This document shows positions 53,829-62,130 of a stretch of DNA of 64,000 nt, piece by piece; the stretch's first letter is position 1; each line of letters begins with the position of its first letter. The stretch is taken from contig NZ_FMHV01000002.1 of NCBI RefSeq assembly GCF_900091465.1, positions 4,154,001-4,218,000 on the forward strand. The letters run 5' to 3'. The notes beneath the pieces were generated by a model that ran no database searches, was not told where the DNA came from, and saw nothing but the letters and a program-made list of their open reading frames with translations. The position numbers were made by a program, and so were the translations under genes. This stretch comes from Micromonospora rhizosphaerae. Lineage in GTDB: Bacteria > Actinomycetota > Actinomycetes > Mycobacteriales > Micromonosporaceae.

Positions 53829-53858
53829 GTGAGTAGCAACCGTTCAGTTGCTACTCAC
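53829..53858. promoter_or_regulatory. Perfect palindrome, probable ArsR operator
   Basis: GTGAGTAGCAAC and GTTGCTACTCAC form 12-bp perfect arms around the six bases CGTTCA. It lies 12 bases upstream of the SRPBCC start, overlapping the promoter/ribosome-site area, as expected for an ArsR repressor acting on its own operon. Confidence 0.75.
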
Positions 53859-53983
53859 GCTATTGCAATCGACCGGTTGCGTCAAGGGTTCAGCGTTGCT
53901 GGACGGGATCCACCGGTGGTGCCCGGATGGCCACCCGCGTTCGGCCGTAGGGTTGGACACACAACGAACAGGAGACAGGGACG

Positions 53984-54277
53984 ATGCCGAAGGCCTACTG
54001 GATCAACACCTTCCGGTCCATCAATGACGAGCGGAAGCTCGCCGCCTACATCGAGCTGGCCGGGCCGGCGCTGGGCGCCGCGGGCGGCAAGTTCCTGGCG
54101 CGCGGACTCCCGGCTCACGCGTTCGAGTCCGGAATCGTGGAGCGCACGACGCTGATCGAGTTCGACAGCGTCGACGCCGCTGTCGCCGCCTACAACAGCC
54201 CCGCCTACCAGCAGGCGCTGCGGGCGCTCGACGACGGAGCCGAACGCGACCTGCGCATCATCGAAGCGGCGTCCTGA
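53984..54277 (+). CDS. DUF1330 protein
   Basis: ATG at 53984 follows AGGAGACAGGGACG. The 97-aa product (AYWINTFRSINDERKLAAYI ... FLARGLPAHAFESGIVERT, IEFDSVDAAVAAYNSPAYQQ) has the ferredoxin-like fold signature of DUF1330 and dimeric alpha-beta barrel proteins. The function is unknown. It stands alone and divergent from the SRPBCC-ArsR operon. Confidence 0.92.
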   Translation: MPKAYWINTFRSINDERKLAAYIELAGPALGAAGGKFLARGLPAHAFESGIVERTTLIEFDSVDAAVAAYNSPAYQQALRALDDGAERDLRIIEAAS

Positions 54278-54289
54278 CGCACGCCGCCC

Positions 54290-54337
54290 CTCCGCGCCGA
54301 CCACGACGGCTCCTGCGCCCGTCGCCTCCGCCGCTGA
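54290..54337 (+). pseudogene. Duplicated 3' end of the small gene at 44340-44591
   Basis: These 48 bases encode L-RADHDGSCARRLRR and a TGA, nearly identical to the last codons of the gene at 44340-44591 (RADHDGPCSRRLRR). No upstream coding sequence or start remains. It is probably debris of a former copy of that gene. Confidence 0.6.
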
Positions 54338-54615
54338 ACGCGGCGGGGGCGGGCTCGACGGCTCAACCGCCAACCCGGCAATTCGCGGCCGCCTCACGGT
54401 CGAACAGCTCACCCTCCCGATCATCGGATCTCGAGGAGGCCGCTGTCGGGGGGCACCTTGCTGGTTCGCCCGATCGGGATGAGGCACCGTCACCCTTTTC
54501 CGGGAAGGCTGTCGAGCGAGGCAGGAGTTCGCCGGGCCCTTGAGGTGAAGTGCCCTTGACGGTATGGACGCGTCGGCAACGGTTGAACGGCGACCCGGCC
54601 GGAGAGGAGAATCAG

Positions 54616-55029
54616 GTGGAATACCAGGATTTCATCAACGCAGTGGCCACGCGGGCAAAGGTGTCGACCGATCAGGCGGCGGCACTCACCCGCGCGACGT
54701 TGGAAACATTGGCAGATCGGATCAGCGCCGGCCAGGCTGAGGACCTTGCCTATCAGCTTCCCGAAGGGCTTGACGACTGCCTGCGCCAAGCGATTAGGCG
54801 GGAACAGCCCAACTCGTTGCTCGGGCTCGAGGATTTCGTGCAGCGGGTGGCGGAACGCCCGGGCGTCGACCGTGCGCTCGCCGCTGCCGGGGTCCGCGCG
54901 GCGCTCACCACGCTACGTGAGGCTGTTTCCCGTGACGAGTTCGAGGACACGGTGGCCCAGCTTCCGAAGGAGTTCTGGCAGGTGATCGAACCGGTGGGTG
55001 CCGGTGGCCTGCCGCGCCCCGGCTCGTAG
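54616..55029 (+). CDS. DUF2267 protein
   Basis: GTG at 54616 follows GGAGAGGAG and begins VEYQDFINAVATRAKVSTD; upstream codons look non-coding. The 137-aa protein has two similar halves (QAAALTRATLETLADRISAG ... LAYQLPEGLDDCL and LEDFVQRVAERPGVDRAL ... ALTTLREAVSRDEF ... QLPKEFWQVIEP), the repeat structure of DUF2267. These helical cytoplasmic proteins are widespread in actinobacteria with no known role. Confidence 0.9.
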   Translation: MEYQDFINAVATRAKVSTDQAAALTRATLETLADRISAGQAEDLAYQLPEGLDDCLRQAIRREQPNSLLGLEDFVQRVAERPGVDRALAAAGVRAALTTLREAVSRDEFEDTVAQLPKEFWQVIEPVGAGGLPRPGS

Positions 55030-55108
55030 CACGCACAGTCGAGGCAGGAGCAGGTGTGCCCGCGCCGCACGCGGGTACGCCGTTGCCAACTGGACCCAGG
55101 AGGCGTGG

Positions 55109-55558
55109 ATGGCGAGCGAGGCGCCGGACTACTTCCAGCCCGAGGGTGGGCTGGTGCTCACACACCTGCTGATCGTGCGGGATGTGGACCGTTCACGGGA
55201 GTTCTACCAGCGGGTGCTGGGAGCGACGGTGGTGCGGGAACGCCAGCCGGCGATCCTGCGGTTCCACAACAGCTACATCGTGATCAACAACGAAGGCGGT
55301 CCGACCGACGACAAGCCGGCCATCCAAGCCCAAGCCCCGCCGGATCCGAACACACTCAGCGGCGCGATGAACGTCCGGGTCACCGATGTCCGTACAGTCT
55401 ATGAGCAATGGCGATCACGGGGTGGGGAGTTCCTGACCGAGCCGAAGGATCATGGCGTCGAGATCCGGTGCTACCTGCGCGACCCGGACGGCTACCTGAT
55501 CGAGCTCGGTCAGGGCACCGGGATCCTGGCCGAGATGGGTCGGGCCGCCACCGCCTGA
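55109..55558 (+). CDS. VOC-family (glyoxalase-like) protein
   Basis: ATG at 55109 follows CAGGAGG. The 149-aa product has one VOC unit pair: LTHLLIVRDVDRSREFYQRV ... AILRFHNSYIVINNEGG and MNVRVTDVRTVYEQWRSRGG ... YLRDPDGYLIELGQGTG, with the H and E positions that commonly hold the metal (H near residue 16, E near the C-terminus). VOC proteins are isomerases, dioxygenases or antibiotic-binding proteins; the substrate cannot be told. Confidence 0.9.
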   Translation: MASEAPDYFQPEGGLVLTHLLIVRDVDRSREFYQRVLGATVVRERQPAILRFHNSYIVINNEGGPTDDKPAIQAQAPPDPNTLSGAMNVRVTDVRTVYEQWRSRGGEFLTEPKDHGVEIRCYLRDPDGYLIELGQGTGILAEMGRAATA

Positions 55559-55687
55559 CGATCGGCTCACACTGCTCTACGGCGTCGCTTCCGGCGGGTC
55601 GTCTCGCTGTCGAGTCCTGTGGGCCGGCGGAGCGGCGGGGTGGTTAGGCTGTCCGGATGCAGGGGGCGGTGTGCTGGAGCGACCTCG

Positions 55688-56095
55688 ATGGCTGATGCCG
55701 ATGATGTTCGTCAGCTGGCGCTGGCGCTGCCGCACGTGGTCGAGATCGACAGTGACGGCTTCGACTTCCGGGTCGCCGACAAAGGGTTCGTCTGGTCCTA
55801 CCCCGAGCGCAGACCCGGTACGCCGCGCCTCATCCGGACCGACATCGCGGTGCTGTACGTCGGCGACGAAGCGGAGAAGCAGGCGTTGCTCCTCGGCGAG
55901 CCCGAGGCTTTCTTCACCACGCCGGCGTATGACGGGTTGCCCCTGGTCATGCTGAGGTTGACGCAGGTGAGCGTCGATCGCCTGAAGGAGCTCGTCACCG
56001 ACGCGTGGCGCATGCGTGCCCCGGACTCGCTCGTCGGTGACCTCGATGACGGCACCGACTCGTTGAGCCCGGATCTGAGCAGAGCCGATCAGTAG
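55688..56095 (+). CDS. MmcQ/YjbR-family protein
   Basis: ATG at 55688 (MADADDVRQLALALPHVVEI) follows a weak GGAG. The 135-aa protein has the YjbR pattern (FDFRVADKGFVWSYPER, IAVLYVGDEAEKQALLLGEP, FFTTPAYDGLPLVMLRL and a C-terminal helix ELVTDAWRMRAP). The family has a DNA-binding-like fold, with unknown function. Confidence 0.9.
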   Translation: MADADDVRQLALALPHVVEIDSDGFDFRVADKGFVWSYPERRPGTPRLIRTDIAVLYVGDEAEKQALLLGEPEAFFTTPAYDGLPLVMLRLTQVSVDRLKELVTDAWRMRAPDSLVGDLDDGTDSLSPDLSRADQ

Positions 56096-56137
56096 GCCGC
56101 GGTAGCGGCTCCCCCGATGCCGCAGGCCGAGCCTTAG

Positions 56138-56300
56138 CTGGTCCGGGAACGCACCATCGACGGACTGCGCGCCGCAGCCGCTGCGGGCGCCGGCCGGTCG
56201 CGGTCATGCCGGCCAGCTCGACATCGCCCGCGTCCGCCAAGCCCGCGGCGGGTCAGTCACCGCAATCGCCGGCAATCTCGGCGTGGGCCGCTCCGCCGGC
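56138..56300 (+). pseudogene. Remnant of serine recombinase C-terminus
   Basis: One frame reads LVRERTIDGLRAAAAAGAGR, typical of resolvase/invertase sequences after the catalytic domain. From 56211, one frame over, GQLDIARVRQARGGSVTAIA and GNLGVGRS give the helix-turn-helix that ends such enzymes. The two pieces are split by a frameshift and no catalytic domain is left. Confidence 0.7.
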
Positions 56301-56392
56301 GGCGACCCCCGCCGGCTGCTGGCGGACTTGCGTCACCTCGCGCACCGCGTCCGTGTCGCCCAGCGGGCGACTGGTCTCCGCCGCTCGAATGG

Positions 56393-56737
56393 TCATTGCT
56401 GCCGAGATTCCTGAATGTCGACCTTGAGCTGAGCCGCCAGGCTGTAACACAATCCTCGGAGTTCCTCGATCCGCTCGTAGACGGCTTGCTCTCGATCCGG
56501 CGACAGCGACCCGCTCCAGTTGATCGACAGATCGTTGATGCTTCCCATGCCGCCGTATGCGTCCAGCCAGTAATCAAGGCCAGCCGCATCCCCAGCATCC
56601 AAGCGGGTAAGTGCTCGGTCCGCCCACTGTGCCCAGTGCTCGTTGTCATGCCGGCGTAGCAGCTCGCGCAGCTCGACGAGCGCGGACCGGAACCGCCGAA
56701 GGTTCCAATCGATACGCGACTGCGGCACCTCGACCAC
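56393..56737 (-). CDS. Small hypothetical protein (DUF6966-like?)
   Basis: GTG at 56737 follows GGAGG. The 114-aa product has an N-terminal helical region (LRRFRSALVELRELLRRHD) with W-A-Q-W, then GLDYWLDAYGGMGSINDLSI, which resembles what I remember of DUF6966 immunity-like proteins, and a final helix. It is soluble. The identification is tentative; it stands alone between a resolvase remnant and the lipoprotein gene. Confidence 0.65.
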   Translation of the reverse strand: MVEVPQSRIDWNLRRFRSALVELRELLRRHDNEHWAQWADRALTRLDAGDAAGLDYWLDAYGGMGSINDLSINWSGSLSPDREQAVYERIEELRGLCYSLAAQLKVDIQESRQQ

Positions 56738-57024
56738 GGCCGGCCTCCTCGTGTGGTGCTTGATGAATCCGAGTGCCGCCTAGACATCGTCCTCGTCGAC
56801 TCGGCACAAGCGCCTCCCGCGACCCGGTGACCCCTCTGTCTGTAAGAACTGCGCGCGCCGTCCGGCGGTGTCCGTCCGTGTCCGTCGACCTCGGGCGAGT
56901 GTCCGCGCTCCTTCGCCGACGGCCATCCTGGTCCGAGGTCGGTTGCTGTCGCCGTTGCTAATGAGACCTAACCTCCTTGTGACTGCCGGCGCGGCCGGCG
57001 ACAATCGGCGGGCGGAGTGTGCCT

Positions 57025-57640
57025 ATGAGAGTCCTGCTGCGAGTCCTGCTGCCGCTGGCCGCCCTCGTGGCGCTGGCGGACTGCTCGACCTCGCCCCGGC
57101 CTGTCGAGCCATCCGCGTCGGCCGTGCCGTCCCCATCACGCTCTCCGGCAAGGTTCGACAAGGCTCTGCACGACGAGCTGATCGAGATGCTCGAGCGTGA
57201 CCAGGACGAGCGCCAGGGCCGTCCCCAGGGCGAGAGTGATCAGCAGCGCACCGCCCGGTTGAAGGAGATCGTCCACAAGTACGGCTGGCCGACCATCGAT
57301 CTCGTCGGCAAGGACGGCGAGGATGCCGCCTGGGCGATAGCCCAGCACTCCGACTTCGACCTCGCCTTCCAGCAAGAGGCGCTCGCACTGCTGCGCGAGG
57401 CCGCCGCACACGGTCGGGCGTCGCCGGGCAACCTCGCATATCTCGAGGATCGGGTGGCAGTCGCGAAGGGGGAGCCACAGGTGTACGGGACGCAAATGCG
57501 GTGCGGCCCGGACCCCAGTCCCCGCGACCCCGATCCGGGACGAGCCCGGCGTCGACCAGCGGCGAGCGGCGGCGGGCCTCGATCCGCTGGCCAGCTACCT
57601 GGCCGAGATGACCGCGATCTGCGCCCAGGACGCGAACTAG
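57025..57640 (+). pseudogene. DUF6624-type lipoprotein gene, frameshifted
   Basis: ATG at 57025 follows GGAG. The first 160 codons give a signal peptide with weak lipobox (LLPLAALVALADC) and a DUF6624-like domain (HDELIEMLERDQDERQG, LKEIVHKYGWPTIDLVG, AAWAIAQHSDFDLAFQQEAL, VYGTQMRCG). Around 57517 an extra A shifts the frame; the true continuation (IRDEPGVDQRRAAAGLDPLA, SYLAEMTAICAQDAN) lies one frame over and ends at TAG 57640. Without repair, translation would run on in a wrong frame to 57780. This may be a real mutation or a sequencing error. Confidence 0.75.
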
Positions 57641-57925
57641 TCTGCGGTAGGGGTGCGGGGTGTCGCGGCCCGCCCTGGTCGGTGCTCCTGGAAGTCTCTC
57701 GGGTGAGGGCCCCATGTCTACGTCCGGTTTCTGGCGCTGAAGCCCTTGACCTCTTTGAGCCGACGATGAGCCCGCTGTGAGCGCAGAGTGCCATGCCGGG
57801 AGAATCCCTGAATCGCGGGCGGGGCGCATCTGCCGCCCCGATCCGGCGGAGTAGTGGAGCGAGGCGGCACCGGTGGCCGACGGCCCGAGGTAGGCGACGG
57901 GTCGTGTAGAGAGACGTGTGGCCGG

Positions 57926-58864
57926 TCAGCTCGATGGGCGCAGCGAGCTGAACCGTACGCCGGTGGCCTGTTCGGACAGCTCCCACAGGCGGCGGCCGTG
58001 GTCTGGGTCGGTCGCGGCCGCGGACAGTTTTCCCGGCGCGGGGTGGCCGCGCAGCTCGGCCGGCCCGCCGGGGGCGACGAGCTGGCCCGGCCGCGCCGTC
58101 GGGTCGGTGGCGGCGAACAGCTGCGGCCAGGCGCCGTGGTCGACCGGCTGGGCGAGCAGCGGGTTGCCGATCCGGCCCAGCAGTATCCGCCAGATCGGGG
58201 TGGTGGTGCTGGTCTGCAGGTTCGTGGCGGTGTAGCCGGGGTGGGCGAGGATGCTACGTAGCGGGCTGGCCGCGGCGCTGAGCCGGCGGTGCAGCTCACA
58301 ACCGAATATTGCGTTGGCCAGCTTGGACGTGTTGTAGAAGCCCATCGGGGAGTAGCCCTGCTCGCCGGTCGGGTCGGCGAAGGGCAGCCTCGCGCGCCGG
58401 TGGTTGACCGACGTGACCGTGACCACCCGCGGGTCACGGCCGGCCAGCAACAGCTCGAGCAGGAGCCCGGTGAGGGCGAAGTGCCCGAGGTGGTTGGTGG
58501 CGAACTGCACCTCGTGCCCCTGCGGGCTGAGGGTGCGCGGCGGGGCCATCACCCCGGCGTTGTTGATCAGTACGTCCACCCGGCGATGCTCGGCGTGCAT
58601 CCGGTCGGCGAACTCCCGCACCGAGTCGAGGTCGGCCAGGTCGACCCGCCGTACCTGCAAATCGACGCGTGGCCGGGTGGCGGCGATGCCGGCGGCCGCA
58701 CGGCGGCCCTTCTCCTCGTCGCGGACGGCGAGCACCACGCGCGCGCCGCGGGCGGCGAGCGCCCGGGTGGTGACCAGGCCGAGTCCGCTCGTGGCTCCGG
58801 TGACGACGAAGGTGCGGCCGCTCAGGTCGGGGATCCGTTCCTCGGTCCAGCCATCAGCAGTCAT
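57926..58864 (-). CDS. Short-chain dehydrogenase/reductase
   Basis: ATG at 58864 (MTADGWTEERIPDLSGRTFV) has a weak ribosome site; an earlier in-frame start at 58900 lies inside the operator region. The 312-aa protein has the Rossmann motif VVTGATSGLG, DVLINNAGVM, catalytic Ser in VVTVTSVN and Y-x-x-x-K as FYNTSK. Its length and pattern fit the retinol-dehydrogenase/WWOX-like SDR group. It is divergent from a TetR gene, the probable regulator. Confidence 0.92.
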   Translation of the reverse strand: MTADGWTEERIPDLSGRTFVVTGATSGLGLVTTRALAARGARVVLAVRDEEKGRRAAAGIAATRPRVDLQVRRVDLADLDSVREFADRMHAEHRRVDVLINNAGVMAPPRTLSPQGHEVQFATNHLGHFALTGLLLELLLAGRDPRVVTVTSVNHRRARLPFADPTGEQGYSPMGFYNTSKLANAIFGCELHRRLSAAASPLRSILAHPGYTATNLQTSTTTPIWRILLGRIGNPLLAQPVDHGAWPQLFAATDPTARPGQLVAPGGPAELRGHPAPGKLSAAATDPDHGRRLWELSEQATGVRFSSLRPSS

Positions 58865-58884
58865 GCGTCCCACTGTGCTGTCGG

Positions 58885-58899
58885 TGACACCATGTGTCA
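58885..58899. promoter_or_regulatory. Palindromic operator between SDR and TetR genes
   Basis: TGACAC-cat-GTGTCA is a perfect 6-bp inverted repeat in the divergent spacer. A second imperfect one (TGTCATG ... CATGACG, about 58913-58931) lies next to it. Together they suit a TetR-family repressor controlling both genes. Confidence 0.65.
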
Positions 58900-58944
58900 A
58901 GGCGTGCGTTAGATGTCATGGTGGGCATGACGTAGCATCGGCGA

Positions 58945-59580
58945 ATGAGATCTCGTGCGGACAGCAGCATGGCCGAACGCAAACGCCAGCTCGTCGCCGA
59001 CGAGCTGCGCGACGCCGCCCTGATGCTGCTCGCCACCCGGGGCTTCGACGTGGTGACCGTCGACGACATCGTGGCGGCGGCCGGCATGTCGCGGCGCACC
59101 TTCTTCCGCTACTTCGCGTCCAAGGAGGACGTGGTCGTCCGGTTCCTGGCCGACATGGGCGCGGACATCGTCGCCGAACTCGCCGCGCGGCCGCGCACCG
59201 AGCCGCCGTCGGTCGCGCTGCGCCACGCCGTCTGGGTGCCACTCGCCGCCTGCACCGACCACCCCGACCACGCCGAGCGAGCCCGGGTCGTGGTCCGGCT
59301 GATCCTGGACACCCCTGCCCTGCAGGCCCGCTGGCTGGAACGGCAGATCCAGTGGCGCGCCGGTCTAGCCGCCGAGCTGGCCGCCCGCCGCAGCCTCGAC
59401 CCGGACACCGACCCCTACCCGCGGATGGCCGCCGGGATGGCCCTGCTGGCATTCGACACGGTGCTCCAGCAGTGGCAGGCGGGCGACGACGAGCAGCACC
59501 TGGCCGAGCTGACCGACCGGGCGTTCGCCGTCGTGGCGCCGGCCCTCGACGCGCCTACCGCGTCGCACGGCGCCGGCTGA
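58945..59580 (+). CDS. TetR-family transcriptional regulator
   Basis: The 211-aa protein starts at ATG 58945, or at ATG 58969 (MAERKRQLVADELRDAALML); neither has a strong ribosome site. The helix-turn-helix reads TVDDIVAAAGMSRRTFFRYF, followed by SKEDVVVRFLADMG and a ligand-binding helical domain. It is divergent from the SDR gene with shared palindromes, so it probably represses the SDR and itself until a small ligand binds. Confidence 0.93.
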   Translation: MRSRADSSMAERKRQLVADELRDAALMLLATRGFDVVTVDDIVAAAGMSRRTFFRYFASKEDVVVRFLADMGADIVAELAARPRTEPPSVALRHAVWVPLAACTDHPDHAERARVVVRLILDTPALQARWLERQIQWRAGLAAELAARRSLDPDTDPYPRMAAGMALLAFDTVLQQWQAGDDEQHLAELTDRAFAVVAPALDAPTASHGAG

Positions 59581-59617
59581 GCGGCACCCCGGGAGCGCAA
59601 TCCAGTCGGTCGACTGC

Positions 59618-59785
59618 GTGCAGATCGACGTACGGGGAGGCTTGCCGCTCTACGCTCCTGTCCTCCGTCTCGGTGACGACGCCGACGCCATGCCTCTCTC
59701 GGCGCTCGACTCGTACTTACGGCAGGATGCCGAACGCAAGGTCGAACAGCTGCGGAGCCTCAAGGCCGGCGCCGCGCGTTCCTGA
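59618..59785 (+). CDS. Possible small protein or gene fragment
   Basis: A frame from GTG 59618 encodes 55 aa (VQIDVRGGLPLYAPVLRLGD ... LDSYLRQDAERKVEQLRSLK). The C-terminal helix looks protein-like, but there is no ribosome site and no family match. It may be the 3' end of a decayed gene. The rest of the spacer 59581-59914 shows nothing else. Confidence 0.25.
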   Translation: MQIDVRGGLPLYAPVLRLGDDADAMPLSALDSYLRQDAERKVEQLRSLKAGAARS

Positions 59786-59914
59786 TCGAGATGCAGAGGC
59801 GAGCGCCCGATCAGCGGCTACGAGCGGTCGTGCGTGCGGCTGTGCGCGGGCGGGCCTTACCTTGCTCGGCCACGCCCACCCGGCCGGCGTTGACGGGGTC
59901 GGTGCGGTACACGG

Positions 59915-60229
59915 CTACGAGCGGATGTTCGACCGGTCAGCCCTGGTATGGCGGCTGTCCAGGCGGATCGTCCACGGGTCGATCCTGTCGATCCGCAGGT
60001 GGGTACCGCTCCACGGATCCCGGCCGAGTACCGCCCGGACGGCCTCCTCGGACTCCGCCTCCATAGCCAGCACCACGCGCACGTCGTCGAGCGGACCGCC
60101 CAAGACGATGATCCCTTCGTCGACCAGCAGGTCCATGTACGACGCGTGCGCGAGCCAGTCGGTCTGTTCTTCCATCGGCCTCGCAAGATCCCAATGCGGG
60201 CCGGCGTGCGACAGGTGAACGAGATACAT
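59915..60229 (-). CDS. YCII-related domain protein
   Basis: ATG at 60229 follows AGGACGAG. The 104-aa protein reads MYLVHLSHAGPHWDLARPME ... HASYMDLLVDEGIIVLGGPL and AVRAVLGRDPWSGTHLRIDR, matching YciI-like dimeric alpha-beta barrels with H and D at the usual active-site positions. These small enzymes have unclear reactions. Confidence 0.9.
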   Translation of the reverse strand: MYLVHLSHAGPHWDLARPMEEQTDWLAHASYMDLLVDEGIIVLGGPLDDVRVVLAMEAESEEAVRAVLGRDPWSGTHLRIDRIDPWTIRLDSRHTRADRSNIRS

Positions 60230-60380
60230 GGTCTCGTCCTACCACCGGGGTCACACACTTTCGTTGTCAGCTGGTCAGCTGGTCAGCGCAGCGGCCCGTC
60301 TGGCGCCACCACTCGCGGCAGAACAGGATGGTCACGTCCCGCCGATGGAACCTGTGCCGCCGGCGATCCGTCACAGTGGA

Positions 60381-60923
60381 ATGATGCGTATCCTCGCCGC
60401 CGGCCTGAGTCTGGTGCTGCTTACTGCCTGCAGCCCCGCCGGCCACGGGGGTCAGCGCGAGGTCCGCCGGCACGTACCCGCTGTAGGCGAACGTGACGAC
60501 ACGTCGTCGACGCGGGGGTCGGTCGCGTACTACTTCTCCCCTCCGCAGCCCTACCCGGGCCCGACGTGGACCAAGGGAGGCCGTCCGGTCGACGGGCGAG
60601 AGTTGAACAGCATCGCCGGACCGGATCACTGCGATTGGCAGAGCGCGGTGATGATGCACCTCGGGTGGCCGCTGGGCACCGTCTCTCAGTCGACCGCCGA
60701 GATCCGCCAGTTCATCCGTGACCCCGAAGGGGTCATCGGTTATGGGGTTCGCGACAAACTGGCGATCGCCACCGACCTGCCTGATGATGCCCGGGACACC
60801 GGATACCGCAACGGCGAACTTGAGCTCTGGCTCTCACCGTCGGATCCAGACGCGGCATACTTGCGGGCAGGAGATGACGTCGAGCGTTGGCCGAGAGCCG
60901 ATCCCATTGTCGCCTGCCGCTAG
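60381..60923 (+). CDS. Putative lipoprotein, function unknown
   Basis: ATG at 60381 (or 60384) begins MMRILAAGLSLVLLTACSPA, a lipoprotein signal with lipobox LLTAC. The frame is open upstream but residues there are not protein-like. The 180-aa precursor has a C-terminal domain with Trp, Gly and charged residues (GPDHCDWQSAVMMHLGWPLG, RDPEGVIGYGVRDKLAIATD, LPDDARDTGYRNGELELWLS). It is expected on the outer face of the membrane. Confidence 0.82.
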   Translation: MMRILAAGLSLVLLTACSPAGHGGQREVRRHVPAVGERDDTSSTRGSVAYYFSPPQPYPGPTWTKGGRPVDGRELNSIAGPDHCDWQSAVMMHLGWPLGTVSQSTAEIRQFIRDPEGVIGYGVRDKLAIATDLPDDARDTGYRNGELELWLSPSDPDAAYLRAGDDVERWPRADPIVACR

Positions 60924-60940
60924 GCGTCCGCCATAACGTC

Positions 60941-61020
60941 CTCAACTCGGCATGTCCGGACGGCAACCAGGTCAGCTCGGCGTGACGCTGCGTAGCGCGC
61001 GGATCGCGGCAGAAGCGGAT
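60941..61020. repeat. Copy 1 of an 80-bp intergenic repeat
   Basis: It begins CTCAACTCGGCATG and ends GGATCGCGGCAGA followed by AGCG. It matches 62131-62210 at both ends with nearly the same spacing, but diverges in between. It lies 71 bases past the stop of the minus-strand pterin dehydratase/VOC gene. Confidence 0.55.
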
Positions 61021-61090
61021 GCTCGGTTCGCCGATCGGCGCGGAAGGGGTAGCGGTGCGCCATTAGTCTTTGCTGCCCGGAGTGGGTCCC

Positions 61091-61720
61091 TTATTCGCGT
61101 CCGACCCAGGTGGCGACGCAGGCCTCATTGCCCTCGGCGTCGGCCAGGATCCACCACATCGGCGCATGCGCGTCGGAGACTAGGCGGCCGCCCGCAGCCA
61201 AGGCGGCGGCGATGCGGGCCTCAGCCTGATCGTGTGGGACGGCGACATCGAGGTGCATGCGGTTGCGTTGTGGGCGCGCCGCATCCATGTGCTGCAAACC
61301 GAAGCCGGGGCCGCGACGCGCTGGGTCGAACAGGTAGTCCTCGCCGAGCTGGCGATAACCGAGCAGCGCTCGCCAGAACGGCAGCACATCCGCACCGACG
61401 AGCGCGTCAAGGGTGACGTTGATGAGCTGCACGGCGCTCGGGTCGGCCGGGATGTCCAGTTGCTTGGCCGCGGCCGATATCCGCCGGGCCAGCGCGATGT
61501 GGCGCACTCCCAGGCTCACGGTAACGCCGGCGCGACGCAGATCGATAGCGAGGTACTGCTGTTCGTGCTCGTCGGCGAGCCGGCCGATCTCAGCGACGAG
61601 CTCGATGCCTTTGTCCAACGAGCCGGTCGGGAAATAGGCCGAGACCACATGGTAGAGGCAGCGCCAGTCCTCGACACCGTCGGCCGCGTGGAACTGCCCA
61701 GCCGTGATCTGCCCAGTCAT
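61091..61720 (-). CDS. Pterin-4a-carbinolamine dehydratase-like and VOC domain fusion
   Basis: ATG at 61720 begins MTGQITAGQFHAADGVEDWR. The first 95 residues follow the PCD/DCoH pattern (GSLDKGIELVAEIGRLADEH, VTVSLGVRHIALARRISAAA), though the catalytic H-H-P triad is altered. The remainder (LINVTLDALVGADVLPFWRA, GFGLQHMDAARPQRNRMHLD, GRLVSDAHAPMWWILADAEG) is a VOC domain. Total 209 aa. PCD-VOC fusions occur in actinobacteria with no defined substrate. Confidence 0.85.
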   Translation of the reverse strand: MTGQITAGQFHAADGVEDWRCLYHVVSAYFPTGSLDKGIELVAEIGRLADEHEQQYLAIDLRRAGVTVSLGVRHIALARRISAAAKQLDIPADPSAVQLINVTLDALVGADVLPFWRALLGYRQLGEDYLFDPARRGPGFGLQHMDAARPQRNRMHLDVAVPHDQAEARIAAALAAGGRLVSDAHAPMWWILADAEGNEACVATWVGRE

Positions 61721-61818
61721 GCAGGCGAAACTAACATCGAAGGCAAGACGGACGCCCAGCCAATGGCGACCTCGTTCTCCAGGACGAGATCATCCCGCGA
61801 TGTGGCGTCGATCCGGCA

Positions 61819-61932
61819 TCAGGCGACCCAGAACTTGTTGCCCTCGGTGTCTTGCATGACGACATGACCAAGGACGTCGCCATACCACTCGTCACGAACG
61901 ACCCTCGCGCCCGCGGCGACCAACTTCGGCAC
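61819..61932 (-). pseudogene. C-terminal remnant of a VOC-domain gene
   Basis: Minus-strand codons from 61932 read VPKLVAAGARVVRDEWYGDV and LGHVVMQDTEGNKFWVA followed by TGA, the end of a glyoxalase-like domain. The sequence upstream (RLIRQR) soon loses similarity and no N-terminal half is present. The rest of 61721-62218 appears non-coding except the repeat at 62131. Confidence 0.65.
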
Positions 61933-62130
61933 CCGTTGCCGGATCAGTCGGGCGCGAACTGCCGGTCGGGGCGATCGGTGCACTCATCGGTCGATGGCCT
62001 TCCGGCGCCCGGAGTGTAGGCACGGGCTTCCGCAAAGCATTGTCAACCAGACGACAGCAGGTCGCTCCGCCGCCCTCCCAGGCCGAGAACCTCAGAAGTC
62101 GACCGACTTATTTCGCCAGCCCGCAACACA

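Noticed and set aside
61232..61867. Plus-strand frame opposite the PCD-VOC gene
   Set aside because: It is antisense to a gene with clear domains, with no recognised protein features.
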